The position numbers and the translations under genes are program-made. From a virus: a stretch of 64,000 bases of DNA. How positions within the stretch are numbered: position 1 is the first letter of the stretch; every line of letters begins with the position of its first letter. The notes beneath the pieces were generated by a model, which did not search any database, was not told where the DNA came from, and saw only the letters and a list, made by a program, of their open reading frames with translations. Shown here one piece after another: positions 50,339 through 58,885 of this stretch. Where the stretch lies: IMG/VR virus record IMGVR_UViG_3300042905_003904, positions 1 to 64,000 of that record; one strand, written 5' to 3'.

Positions 50339-51490
50339 ATGGCTAAAAAATCAAAAGAAGGATTTGGAGCAGAGATAGATAACATCTTTGCCGACATTGA
50401 TAAGATCAACCCAGAAGCAGCATTTCTAAATAACAGCACTCTTTCCAAAGTAGATAGTTGGATTGATACGGGTTGTTATGCTCTGAATGTAATTTGCAGT
50501 GGTTCTTTGTATAAAGGAGTTCCGTCTGGCCGTATTACTGGATTTGTTGGACCCTCTGCTACTGGTAAATCGTTCATCATTAACAAGATTATTGGCAATG
50601 CCCAAAAGAAAGGGCGGTTTGCTGTAGGATTTGACACCGAAGTGGCTATCGATGAAGGATCGGTGATTAATGTTGGAGGAGATCCTACTCGGTTTAAGCA
50701 CGTTCCTATTGAAACGATTGGGGAAGCCCGAAACCAAATGAATAGGTTTCTAACTAATGTAAACAATGCAGGGCAAAGGAGCAAATTCATTATGTCCATT
50801 GATTCTTTGGGCAATTTGATTTCTACCAAGGAAAAGGCAGACATTCTAGCTGGTAAGGATGCCATGGACATGGGTGCTCGCGCCCGAGAAATGAAAAGTT
50901 TCATTCGATCCATCACCTATCCAGTAGCACGGGCTGATATTCCAGTGTTATTCTCTAACCATGTGTATGATGATCCATCTGCTATGTTTGATTCTATGGT
51001 AAAGAATCAGTCTGGTGGAAAAGCTATCCAGTATCTGGCCTCCTTAGCTGTTCAATTATCAGTGACCCAAGAAAAATCTGGAGCTACTGGTTCTAATGTA
51101 AACCGGGACGCCACAGAAGATGTTAGTCCCATTGCTCGAAAGGGAGTTAATGGAGTTACTATTCGAGCACTAACGATTAAGAATCGCTTTGCGCCACCCT
51201 TTTTGGAAGCAGAACTATATCTGAACTTCACCACAGGCCTGGAAAAGTATTCTGGTCTATTAGATATGGCTGTTGGCTACGGAGCTATTATCCAAACAGG
51301 AACGACCTATACTCTGTTGGATGGGAAAAAACTAGGATTCTATAAGCAATGGAGAAGTGATGAAACCTTGTGGGAAGAAACTATTCTTCCTGAATTGGAG
51401 AAACAATTACAAGCGAAACTAAAATTCAACAATGCGACCGAACCAGAAGAAATTGAAACCGATGAGGAGGAAACTACCGATGAAGTATAA
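50339..51490 (+). CDS. uvsX: UvsX-like RecA-family recombinase
   Basis: 383 aa (T4 UvsX is 391). Walker A GPSATGKS at 71-78, the catalytic-type FDTEVAIDEGSV, Walker B in FIMSIDSLGNLIS, and PVLFSNHVYDDPS with the DNA-loop region NQSGGKAIQYLASL. The acidic C-terminal tail (EIETDEEETTDE) resembles that of RecA-like proteins. It performs strand exchange with the UvsY and gp32 homologues here. Confidence 0.93.
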   Translation: MAKKSKEGFGAEIDNIFADIDKINPEAAFLNNSTLSKVDSWIDTGCYALNVICSGSLYKGVPSGRITGFVGPSATGKSFIINKIIGNAQKKGRFAVGFDTEVAIDEGSVINVGGDPTRFKHVPIETIGEARNQMNRFLTNVNNAGQRSKFIMSIDSLGNLISTKEKADILAGKDAMDMGARAREMKSFIRSITYPVARADIPVLFSNHVYDDPSAMFDSMVKNQSGGKAIQYLASLAVQLSVTQEKSGATGSNVNRDATEDVSPIARKGVNGVTIRALTIKNRFAPPFLEAELYLNFTTGLEKYSGLLDMAVGYGAIIQTGTTYTLLDGKKLGFYKQWRSDETLWEETILPELEKQLQAKLKFNNATEPEEIETDEEETTDEV

Positions 51491-52130
51491 TGATCCACTA
51501 AAAGATTCTTGGGACAAATTAATGTCCACCACAGACATTTATGTTAATTATCAAGTGCTAAAGGAATCTCATCAAACACTAAAAGAATCTTATGAGATCC
51601 TAGAAAAATATAATAAAAATCAGCGAGAAACTATTATCAAATTACAAAAGGATTCAAAGGATTTATATGACGTCCGCAGACAAAACAAAAATCTTTCAGC
51701 GGACATTACACGTTTGGATCAGGATTTAAAGAACGCTGATGAAGAATTTGGTATTTTAGAAGATGCATATGATGATTTGGCTGATAAACTAGCACAATCC
51801 ACCAGAGAAATTGATAGGAAAGAATCCCTTATCAAGGATTATCAGAGCCAGCTAAAAACGATAAGCAAATCCTTCGATGCACATCGACTAAATGCCGACA
51901 GGCTTGAAAATGAAAATCATCGACTGATAGGTGCATTAGACAGAGCAGACCAGGCGAACATCAATTTGAAAGATCAATTGGCAAAATTGGAGGCTAACCA
52001 ACCCCATCCAGGAGATGTTAAGATGGGTGCTATTATTAAGAGGGCTTATCAGGAGCTACAAGCCGCCGAATTAGAAAAGAATCTTTGCAGGCCGCAAGAT
52101 TATGAATTAAAGAAAACTGTTTGGAAGTAA
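51480..52130 (+). CDS. Coiled-coil protein
   Basis: 216 aa from ATG 51480, chosen because GAGGAGG lies 8-10 bases upstream; it overlaps uvsX by 11 bases. Nearly the whole length is coiled coil (LKESHQTLKESYEILEKYNK, LDQDLKNADEEFGILEDAYD). No recognised partner. A structural or tethering role next to the recombinase is possible. Confidence 0.6.
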   Translation: MKYNDPLKDSWDKLMSTTDIYVNYQVLKESHQTLKESYEILEKYNKNQRETIIKLQKDSKDLYDVRRQNKNLSADITRLDQDLKNADEEFGILEDAYDDLADKLAQSTREIDRKESLIKDYQSQLKTISKSFDAHRLNADRLENENHRLIGALDRADQANINLKDQLAKLEANQPHPGDVKMGAIIKRAYQELQAAELEKNLCRPQDYELKKTVWK

Positions 52131-52131
52131 T

Positions 52132-52332
52132 ATGACCTTTACCATTTTACCAGAAGAACTGGAAAAACTAGATGCTTGGATGAAGACCAAAAACTTAAAC
52201 AAGTATGGCGGTGCGATGGGTGGTAGGTTTACCTACAGTTTCACCCCAACTTCGATAGGAATGGCTATTCAAGTTACTGATGCTATGGAACAAAAAGACA
52301 CTATAGACATTTCAGATTATGAAGGATGGTAA
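52132..52332 (+). CDS. Small hypothetical protein
   Basis: 66 aa: TFTILPEELEKLDAWMKTKN, GGRFTYSFTPTSIGMAIQV. It starts one base after the coiled-coil gene. Alpha/beta, unrecognised. Confidence 0.6.
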   Translation: MTFTILPEELEKLDAWMKTKNLNKYGGAMGGRFTYSFTPTSIGMAIQVTDAMEQKDTIDISDYEGW

Positions 52333-52367
52333 CTAGAAATCCCAGAAAGATATATTAGAATACTAAC

Positions 52368-52865
52368 ATGTTTAAATCTACAAAAATATTAGAGTTGGGT
52401 AGCTGCTGCTTCAGACAAGAAGCAGCCAAAGAGGGCAGAAACGCGGGAACTCGTTCTCATCGATGCAGTTATACGCATGGATATTTATTGAGGGGGAAAT
52501 TTGAATTCTCAACCAATGAATTGGATCATCGTAATTGGTGTGTTGATTATGGTGGGTTAAGTGGATTAAAGGAAATTCTTAAAAACCAATTCGACCACAC
52601 GCTTCTTTGTGCGAAGAATGACTCCTTACTTCCATTATACCAAGAACTACATGATAAGGGTGGTTGTGATCTTCGTATTATGGATGGGGTTGGCATTGAA
52701 AAGACCGCTGAATGGTGTTATCACGCTGCGCAAGCCTTTATAGACCAAGAAACTAATGGTCGATGCTGGGTTTCTAAGGTAGAAGTTTGGGAACATGAAT
52801 TAAATTCAGCTATCTATATTCCTCCCTTTGGAGATCCCTTTAAATATTTTCCCACACATGAATGA
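52368..52865 (+). CDS. queD: QueD-like 6-carboxy-tetrahydropterin synthase (PTPS family)
   Basis: 165 aa. PTPS landmarks: CSYTHGYLLRGKFEF (Cys33, His37), WCVDYGGLSGLKEIL, FDHTLLCAKND (Asp76/His77) and KVEVWEHELNSAIY (Glu142). In ordinary QueD the metal motif is HGH; here it is HGY, and the N-terminal metal histidine is not obvious, so it is a divergent subgroup. QueD makes CPH4, the QueE substrate. Unrelated small genes surround it. Confidence 0.8.
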   Translation: MFKSTKILELGSCCFRQEAAKEGRNAGTRSHRCSYTHGYLLRGKFEFSTNELDHRNWCVDYGGLSGLKEILKNQFDHTLLCAKNDSLLPLYQELHDKGGCDLRIMDGVGIEKTAEWCYHAAQAFIDQETNGRCWVSKVEVWEHELNSAIYIPPFGDPFKYFPTHE

Positions 52866-53103
52866 CCCTAAAATTGTTTGGTTGGCTGGAGAATACAAAG
52901 AGGAACAACAACCATGGGAAATAATCGGTATTTTTGAAACAGAATACCAAGCCAATGAAGCTTGTAAGACTTTAACTCAATTTATTGGTCCTATTGAAAT
53001 GAATAAACCAGAATACAATCAAGTAAAGTGGGAAGGTTCTTATTTCCCCAGACACGATTCGGTAAGATGGGATGGAGGCTATAATCCAATTTCTACTAAA
53101 TGA
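52858..53103 (+). CDS. Small hypothetical protein
   Basis: 81 aa from ATG 52858, overlapping the queD stop by eight bases. VWLAGEYKEEQQPWEIIGIF then ETEYQANEACKTL resembles small DUF7336-type proteins (strand, helix with xxxxA). Many Trp and Tyr near the C-terminus. Function unknown. Confidence 0.55.
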   Translation: MNDPKIVWLAGEYKEEQQPWEIIGIFETEYQANEACKTLTQFIGPIEMNKPEYNQVKWEGSYFPRHDSVRWDGGYNPISTK

Positions 53104-53324
53104 CTACCAAACGTCTTAAACTTCATTTAGAACAGTTACTTTTTGAGTATTTTACCAATCAGAAAGGTAAAGATGCACCTTATGGTATGGATTTGCGTTA
53201 CGGCAAAAGTGGAAAGTTAGTAACCAGAGATATTCCCGGAATTGTGGGCTTTGATGGCTTAATAGAATTTTGGCATCCGTCCGGAAAGAAACAAGTATCT
53301 CTCAAATTTAAACAAAGAAAATAA
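53100..53324 (+). CDS. Small basic hypothetical protein
   Basis: 74 aa: KRLKLHLEQLLFEYFTNQKG, DIPGIVGFDGLIEFWHPSGK. Four-base overlap with the previous gene. Unrecognised. Confidence 0.55.
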   Translation: MTTKRLKLHLEQLLFEYFTNQKGKDAPYGMDLRYGKSGKLVTRDIPGIVGFDGLIEFWHPSGKKQVSLKFKQRK

Positions 53325-53325
53325 T

Positions 53326-53631
53326 ATGGCATGGTTTAGCTTCGGTAAATTACCCAAAACCGCAATTAAAGAGGAAGAACCTACAGAGATTCCACCAGAA
53401 TACTATAGTTCCATAATGTTTAAATGTCGTAATTGTCAAAAGGAATTTTCGGGCGCAAAGATCCTCAAAGGAGCTATGGAATATGTAGCAGAAAATCTTG
53501 TTTCCCATGGGAAACACCCTATATACACCACTGATCCCCATGCATTTATTATCTACGACAAATGCAAACACCAATGTTCTGAAGATTGTTGGAGTATTGG
53601 GGACTTTATTAGAATCATAACGAACTCTTGA
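53326..53631 (+). CDS. Small zinc-binding-like protein
   Basis: 101 aa. FKCRNCQKEF (CxxC) and KCKHQCSEDC in the second half could ligate zinc. The N-terminus WFSFGKLPKTAI is basic and the middle is AEYVAENLVSHGKH-like helical. Function unknown. Confidence 0.55.
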   Translation: MAWFSFGKLPKTAIKEEEPTEIPPEYYSSIMFKCRNCQKEFSGAKILKGAMEYVAENLVSHGKHPIYTTDPHAFIIYDKCKHQCSEDCWSIGDFIRIITNS

Positions 53632-53661
53632 TTCCTAAGAATTTTTAAGTTAAAATAAGTC

Positions 53662-54108
53662 ATGCGTCAATGGCTGTGCGATCCTAAAATTCTTTGTAGA
53701 AAACATCTCCTCGGAGAACATGTGGAAATACATATGTTCGTCGGACATATCAATAAAGGCAAGAAGGTTACCAAATTTCTCTCCAATAACCTTTTAGAGG
53801 TAGAAAGTTTGGAGTCCCGACATGAGGAATTGGTGGAAGAAATGGAATCTCGAGGGTATAAACACAACAGTCCCTTTCAAGGCTTGCTTCCTCACAATAT
53901 TCCAGATACCAAAATTGATAAAGTGGCTGCTCTAACTGAATTAGTAAATAGGTGTCCAGAATGTCAAAGAAATTGGCATAAACGAAATGTGGATTTGACT
54001 AATAATCATAGTATGTTTATGAAGATAGCCAATACATTGCCTCGAATGGATTGGAATATGTGGGAAGAAGTCGCCAAAAATTCTGGAAAGCAATTGATTA
54101 ATGGCTGA
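53662..54108 (+). CDS. DenV-like pyrimidine-dimer DNA glycosylase family protein
   Basis: 148 aa. The N-terminal part MRQWLCDPKILCRKHLLGEH and VEIHMFVGHINKGK, then SRHEELVEEMESRGYKHNSP, match the endonuclease V / MSMEG_6728-type family: N-terminal amine as nucleophile and a Glu near residue 19 (LGEH) as the catalytic acid. A CPEC pair near residue 105 adds a possible metal site absent in T4 DenV. It probably excises damaged or unusual bases. Overlaps gene 41 by eight bases. Confidence 0.65.
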   Translation: MRQWLCDPKILCRKHLLGEHVEIHMFVGHINKGKKVTKFLSNNLLEVESLESRHEELVEEMESRGYKHNSPFQGLLPHNIPDTKIDKVAALTELVNRCPECQRNWHKRNVDLTNNHSMFMKIANTLPRMDWNMWEEVAKNSGKQLING

Positions 54109-55498
54109 AGATACCTTACCACTCAATTTTGAGGAGTTTGAACGCATTATGATCTATAATGCTCTAACAGATTCCTCGTATTTGGATGCTGCTATCGAGT
54201 ATATCGTCCCTTCTTACTTCCAATGCAAGGACACGCGAACTGTATTCTCAATTCTCGCGCATTTTTATGGTGTTCATAAGAAAGTTCCCAACTTAACGGA
54301 ACTAAAGGCCCATATTATTGAAGAAGAACACAAAAGTTCGCTTAAAGCAGTAGTGAAATCCTTCGAAGGGATTGATAAACACTATGACAAAGACCTTTTG
54401 TTGATCAACACGGAAAGGTTCTTGAAGGAGAAGGCTGTTTTAGCTACTTCTATTCGAACCCATGTGGCCATTCAGTCTGGAAGATATGAACCAGCCAAGA
54501 TTCTTCATGAATTTGAAGCAGCATGTGGTATTTCTTTGGTGAATAGTATTGGAATGGACTATTTGGAGAGCATAGACCAGCACTGTAAGGACCTACAAGA
54601 GGTATTTCAGGTCATCCCAACAGGATGGAAGTGGTTAGATGAACGAATTGGTGGGGGATTACAAGCTAAAGGCAGAGCTGTGTATGCTTTCTACGGAGTA
54701 ACTAATGTAGGCAAGTCAATTTTCTTGGGGAATTTAGCAGCCAATATCCTTAGTCAGGATAAATCCGTGCTGCTTGTTACATTGGAAATGTCTGAACAGA
54801 TGTATGCCAAGCGCATCAGTGCTCAACTTTCCAAGATCCCATTTGATAATCTCCCACAAGAGATAGAAGCCTTGAAGGGGTCTTTAGGAACCTATAAACT
54901 TAAACACCGAAAAGCCAAGCTAATTATCAAAGAATTCCCACCCAAAGGAATTAATCCTCTCCAACTCAAGGCATACATTGAGAGGATGAAGAGAAAGGGT
55001 ATTAAATTTGATGTAATTGTTCTGGACTATCTTAATCTATTAGCCCCCTTAACCCACGGAGTCAGTTCTTATGAGGCTATTAAGGAAATTGCAGAACAAT
55101 TAAGAGCATTAACATATTACTTTAGTTGCCCCTTGGTTACAGCCAGTCAGACGAATCGATCTGGATATGGTCAAGTAATGCCAGCATTAGAAACAACAAG
55201 CGAATCTATGGGTCTGGCTCATACGGTCGATTGTCAGATGCCTATTTGGACCGAAGAAGAAGACTTTGACTTGGGTGTTATTCATTTAGGTATCACTAAG
55301 AATCGATTTGGTCCACGAGAATGTTCTACTATTCTCCAAATTGACTACCCCACACTATCATTAACAGATCCAGATGAAGTTTCTAAAGCATATTCTCCTC
55401 CGGTGCCCAATATTCCTGGAAGTTTGAAGAATAAGAAGCCTACTGATACTTCATTGAATAATACCCTTGATTTAATAGAAAAATTAGGAGAAAATTAA
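54101..55498 (+). CDS. 41: DnaB-type replicative helicase (T4 gp41-like)
   Basis: 465 aa (T4 gp41 is 475). The N-terminal helical domain is followed by a RecA-like domain: Walker A GVTNVGKS (199-206), VTLEMSEQMYAKR (H1a), Walker B VIVLDYLNLL (305-314), and TASQTNRSG (motif H3). It unwinds the fork and recruits the gp61-like primase. Confidence 0.93.
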   Translation: MAEDTLPLNFEEFERIMIYNALTDSSYLDAAIEYIVPSYFQCKDTRTVFSILAHFYGVHKKVPNLTELKAHIIEEEHKSSLKAVVKSFEGIDKHYDKDLLLINTERFLKEKAVLATSIRTHVAIQSGRYEPAKILHEFEAACGISLVNSIGMDYLESIDQHCKDLQEVFQVIPTGWKWLDERIGGGLQAKGRAVYAFYGVTNVGKSIFLGNLAANILSQDKSVLLVTLEMSEQMYAKRISAQLSKIPFDNLPQEIEALKGSLGTYKLKHRKAKLIIKEFPPKGINPLQLKAYIERMKRKGIKFDVIVLDYLNLLAPLTHGVSSYEAIKEIAEQLRALTYYFSCPLVTASQTNRSGYGQVMPALETTSESMGLAHTVDCQMPIWTEEEDFDLGVIHLGITKNRFGPRECSTILQIDYPTLSLTDPDEVSKAYSPPVPNIPGSLKNKKPTDTSLNNTLDLIEKLGEN

Positions 55499-55501
55499 TT
55501 T

Positions 55502-55840
55502 ATGAATGATATTTGTGTTTATTGCGGAAAGGGAACAACTTATATCCGAAGGACTCCTTGGACTGGATTAGAGTCTTCAACTATAAAAATTCGTTCCTGG
55601 AATCATGGATTAGATGGTCCTGAAATCGTTAGATGCCATACCTGCGGACCACGACCCATTAAATATAGATTGTTTGCTGAATGGAGATATATTAAACGAG
55701 TTTGTAGGGCTATATATCGAGAAATTTTATTTAGATTTTTTCCCAAAGAACGTTGGTGGAATGCCTTCTATAGACCGGCAGCATCCCAAATTCAATGGGA
55801 AAAATATTTTGCGCATAAAAGACCACAACCCAATGAATAA
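55502..55840 (+). CDS. Small zinc-ribbon protein
   Basis: 112 aa. ICVYCGKGTTYIRR and VRCHTCGPRP give two CxxC pairs, a likely zinc ribbon of ~45 residues, followed by a basic, aromatic helix-rich tail (EWRYIKRVCRAIYREILFRF). Nucleic-acid binding is likely. Two or three bases follow the gene 41 stop. Confidence 0.6.
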   Translation: MNDICVYCGKGTTYIRRTPWTGLESSTIKIRSWNHGLDGPEIVRCHTCGPRPIKYRLFAEWRYIKRVCRAIYREILFRFFPKERWWNAFYRPAASQIQWEKYFAHKRPQPNE

Positions 55841-55892
55841 GACCTACCTTGTTTTCACTCACTACGATTTAGAGGAGAAGATTAATTTATGA
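55833..55892 (+). pseudogene. 19-codon remnant copy of the DHH phosphoesterase start
   Basis: MNKTYLVFTHYDLEEKINL then stop, versus MTKTYLVFTHYDLDGVVSL at 56088. The nucleotide copy is exact over 29 bases. After the shared part the remnant runs into AGAGGAGAAG, which is placed like a ribosome site for the next gene. Confidence 0.7.
55845..55873. repeat. 29-bp direct repeat (second copy 56100-56128)
   Basis: Identical 29-base copies begin TACCTTGTTTTCACTCACTA and end at GATTTAGA. They flank the 65-aa gene at 55889, consistent with insertion of that gene by a duplication event, or with a recombination hot spot that could delete it. Confidence 0.85.
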
Positions 55893-56086
55893 ACCGAAAA
55901 TCAAAAGGGGTATTTAAATATCCAACACTCCAACAAGAGCCCTCATCCGAATTAATCCAAAAATATATGCAAGATAATCCTGGGTTAGGATTTTATGCCT
56001 CTCGTGAAAGATTGCGAGAACAGGCTTACGGCGGAAAGGCTCCCAACGGATTCCAAAGTTGGGGTGATTATTGGAAGACTTACTAA
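55889..56086 (+). CDS. Small hypothetical protein between direct repeats
   Basis: 65 aa: SKGVFKYPTLQQEPSSELIQ, GFYASRERLREQAYGGKAPN. It overlaps the remnant copy by four bases (ATGA) and ends one base before the DHH gene. It looks like an inserted unit, with the truncated duplicate of its downstream neighbour on its left. Function unknown. Confidence 0.5.
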   Translation: MNRKSKGVFKYPTLQQEPSSELIQKYMQDNPGLGFYASRERLREQAYGGKAPNGFQSWGDYWKTY

Positions 56087-56087
56087 A

Positions 56088-56984
56088 ATGACTAAAACTT
56101 ACCTTGTTTTCACTCACTACGATTTAGACGGGGTGGTTAGTCTCCTAGCCTTTCAATGGGCCCGGCCTGGTTGTAAGATCATTTCTTATCCGATGTCTAA
56201 TTTAGATGTGGGCAATGGTAAAATTAAGAAAATTTATGACACAGAAGGCGGTTCGAATTTTTCGGTAGTTTTATTAGATTTGGCTTTGCGCGAAGAATTC
56301 CTAGATATGGATCTTCCTAATGTAACCATTATTGATCATCATGCTTCTTCGGCTGATGTTATTCCTAAATTCAAAAAAGCTAAGATCCTCTGGAAGGATA
56401 CCACCTCTTGTGCTAAGTGGATCTATGAAAATTTCTTAAAGGATAAGAATCTCAGCAAAGAACAGAAGGCTTTAATTGCCTTGGCTGATGATTTTGATTG
56501 TTATGCTCTGAAGGATCCTCGTTCCTACCAACTCAACATGGTATTTTGGGAATGTTACCGCAATAAGTGGGAAACTTTTGTTCGGGATTATAGAGATGGA
56601 TTTGTTTCTTTTAGTTTGATGCAGATTAAGCAAATTGAATCTGTTTTAAGGATTGCTGATATCCAAGCAGAGAATACTAAAGCCTATATTGGGAACGTTA
56701 TTATAGAAGGAAAAGAACAATGTGTAGCAGCCTTTCAGTTGGAGCGAAATACTTCCCAACTAATGGATGCCTTACAGCGAATGTATCCAGAACAACAAGC
56801 TTATTTCTTTATCAACACCAAAACTGGACGAATTAGTTTGAGGAGTAATATGAAACACCCAGATAAAGTAGATGTTAAAACATTTGCAGAGAAGTATTGT
56901 GAAGGTGCTGGACATGTTTATGCTTCTGGTGGCAAAATTACCGAGAAATTTTTGGAAATTACTAAGAATTTGCACCAGGTTTAG
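56088..56984 (+). CDS. DHH/DHHA1 phosphoesterase (NrnA/RecJ-like)
   Basis: 298 aa from ATG 56088. HYDLDGVVS (10-18), LLDLAL (62-67), IIDHHASS (81-88) and ALADDFDCY are the DHH metal motifs; the C-terminal GAGHVYASGGK matches the DHHA1 substrate loop. Family members degrade nanoRNA, pAp or cyclic dinucleotides. In a phage this could recycle nucleotides or destroy a cyclic-dinucleotide defence signal; sequence alone does not choose. Confidence 0.85.
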   Translation: MTKTYLVFTHYDLDGVVSLLAFQWARPGCKIISYPMSNLDVGNGKIKKIYDTEGGSNFSVVLLDLALREEFLDMDLPNVTIIDHHASSADVIPKFKKAKILWKDTTSCAKWIYENFLKDKNLSKEQKALIALADDFDCYALKDPRSYQLNMVFWECYRNKWETFVRDYRDGFVSFSLMQIKQIESVLRIADIQAENTKAYIGNVIIEGKEQCVAAFQLERNTSQLMDALQRMYPEQQAYFFINTKTGRISLRSNMKHPDKVDVKTFAEKYCEGAGHVYASGGKITEKFLEITKNLHQV

Positions 56985-56985
56985 G

Positions 56986-56993
56986 ATAAGTAT
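56986..56993 (+). promoter_or_regulatory. Candidate late promoter, ATAAGTAT
   Basis: ATAAGTAT lies directly after the DHH gene stop and 48 bases before the ATG at 57042. Confidence 0.35.
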
Positions 56994-57041
56994 TAGACCA
57001 TTAAATGGTGCCTTAGTTCTTTGTTAGGATAATTATGGGTA

Positions 57042-57386
57042 ATGATTATCACCAGCGCACAGCAGATTGAAGATTTCACCAATCCAGGGAACGCCTTTGA
57101 TACCACAGAATTTGAAGACATTGCTTTAAAGTTTGGATCCTTTGTTTGTATTGCTAGAGGAAAGAAACTGAATTTCCTCAATTTTCTGAAGTTGTTCTTA
57201 GAAGATCAGAAAACTCAAAAAATCTTCATGGAGCTACTTGAAGATACTAATCTTCATGCTATTATTAAAGCATACATTAACTGTGCGCCGAATCTTTACA
57301 AACGACTCTTCCGCTCAAAATTAAACCGAAAAAACCGCAACCTAAAAACGAATAAACCGCTTCTTGAACCCGCTAACCCCAACTGA
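57042..57386 (+). CDS. Hypothetical protein in the gene 33 position
   Basis: 114 aa: MIITSAQQIEDFTNPGNAFD, LNFLNFLKLFLEDQKTQKIF, basic C-terminus. In T4 the order is 33-59-32, and gp33 (112 aa) is the late co-activator; here a similar-sized gene precedes a gp59-sized gene and gene 32. No clear sequence match to gp33 is seen, so this rests on synteny. Confidence 0.45.
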   Translation: MIITSAQQIEDFTNPGNAFDTTEFEDIALKFGSFVCIARGKKLNFLNFLKLFLEDQKTQKIFMELLEDTNLHAIIKAYINCAPNLYKRLFRSKLNRKNRNLKTNKPLLEPANPN

Positions 57387-58023
57387 ACAAAACCTTTACA
57401 ATACCTATCTCAAACACTCGAGGAAAGGGCAAGCATGGACGCCTCGAAAGAACTTTGAAGATCTGTCCGCTACTATTGTTAGCCCCTTAAAGAAACTAAG
57501 TCTGTTTCTTTCTAAGTATCCCCAAATCAACTGGGAAGAATATTTTGCAGCCCCTAATGTTTTACATCCAGAGGATCGTTATCCAACATTAGACACGTTT
57601 GCTTCCAGGGTCGGCATTCGAAACTATCAGCTTTACAAGAAGCACCAAGAAAACCAATCTCCAGAAAGTCATTTGGATGAAATTAAGAAGGGATTGAAGT
57701 TTATTGGGATGTTTTGTATCAAGAACAAAATTCCAGTGGAGAAATATCTCCAGCACAAGAACGGCCTGATGCCAAGTTGGACGATGCATTATCGGGAGCA
57801 CAATATCAGCCCCTATTGTCTCTTTGAATTGGGAGCCAATGATTTTTACAATTTAACCGAAGAAGAACAGGCCTATTGGGCGCCTGATTTGATTAACACT
57901 TTAGACATACTGAAAACTAGATATCATCAGTCCTCAAAAATAAAAGGTCTGGTGCAAGAAATAACTCATAAGATTAAGAATTTTGTAAGTTCCGAGTTGA
58001 GTAAGTCTAATTCCCAAACATAA
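57364..58023 (+). CDS. Possible helicase loader (gp59 position)
   Basis: 219 aa with a TTG start at 57364; T4 gp59 is 217 aa and lies directly before gene 32, as here. SRKGQAWTPRKNFEDL, LKKLSLFLSKYPQINWEEYF, and RVGIRNYQLYKKHQENQ are helical. I do not see a convincing gp59 motif, so the name is from size and synteny. Overlaps the preceding gene by 23 bases. Confidence 0.4.
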   Translation: MNPLTPTEQNLYNTYLKHSRKGQAWTPRKNFEDLSATIVSPLKKLSLFLSKYPQINWEEYFAAPNVLHPEDRYPTLDTFASRVGIRNYQLYKKHQENQSPESHLDEIKKGLKFIGMFCIKNKIPVEKYLQHKNGLMPSWTMHYREHNISPYCLFELGANDFYNLTEEEQAYWAPDLINTLDILKTRYHQSSKIKGLVQEITHKIKNFVSSELSKSNSQT

Positions 58024-58053
58024 TAAACAACACAACCAATAAACACAACAACC

Positions 58054-58884
58054 ATGAAATACACCGCCTCACTATTCGACTCCATCAAAGGATCCTTAGC
58101 CAAGAAAGAACAAGAATCTGGATTTTCCGATTTCCTCAAGATGGAAATGGGTAAGACCTATGTCGTTCGCCTTCTGCCAAACCTAGAAGCCCCCGAACGC
58201 ACATTCTTCCACTATTATCATCACCTCTGGGACTCTGTCCTTGACGGTAAGAAAACCTCTTGTCTGTGTCCTACTACCTATGGAGAGAAGTGCCCCATTG
58301 ATGAATATCGTTCCAAGGTCTATAAGAAGAACAATGAAGCCGACATTAAGGCCATGCAGCCTATTCGTCGTAACGAAAACTGGTTGGTTAATGTTTTCGT
58401 GGTAACAGACCCAAGCAACCCAGAGAATGAAGGTCAGGTTAAGATTCTTCGTTATGGCAAACAGCTCGATAAGATTATTGATGCTGCAATGAACGGAGAA
58501 GACGCAGAAGAACTCGGTTCTAAGATCTTTGATGCTTCCGAAAACGGTTTGAATCTTCGTATTAAGTGTGAAAAGAACGAAGGAGGATTTCCAACCTATG
58601 TTTCCTCCAAGTTTATCACCAAGGCTAGCGCCTTGCCTGGTGTAGATAATGTGGAAGAGCTTTATGGCAATATCAAAGCCCTCGACACCATCTTCACCAA
58701 GAAGTCTTACGAAGAGATTAAGGAACAGTTTAACACTCATTATCTGGGTGTCGATTCTAAGAAGGCTGCCCCAATAGAAGTAAATGAGGACGACGAAGAT
58801 CCTGAACTGAAGGAAGCCGCAAAGCCTGACAAGGAAGAAGAAAATCCGGATGCAGCCCTTGATAAGCTGATTGCTGATCTCTAA
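58054..58884 (+). CDS. 32: gp32-like single-stranded DNA-binding protein
   Basis: 276 aa (T4 gp32 is 301). The zinc-bearing segment FFHYYHHLWDSVL then SCLCPTTYGEKCPIDEY has His near 54-57 and Cys70, Cys72 and Cys80, comparable to the H-x-C-x-C-x2-C site of gp32. KILRYGKQLDKIIDAAM and FDASENGLNLRIK match the OB-fold core. The C-terminal tail is acidic (EVNEDDEDPELKEAA, EEENPDAALDKLIADL), the usual protein-interaction tail. Confidence 0.9.
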   Translation: MKYTASLFDSIKGSLAKKEQESGFSDFLKMEMGKTYVVRLLPNLEAPERTFFHYYHHLWDSVLDGKKTSCLCPTTYGEKCPIDEYRSKVYKKNNEADIKAMQPIRRNENWLVNVFVVTDPSNPENEGQVKILRYGKQLDKIIDAAMNGEDAEELGSKIFDASENGLNLRIKCEKNEGGFPTYVSSKFITKASALPGVDNVEELYGNIKALDTIFTKKSYEEIKEQFNTHYLGVDSKKAAPIEVNEDDEDPELKEAAKPDKEEENPDAALDKLIADL

Positions 58885-58885
58885 A

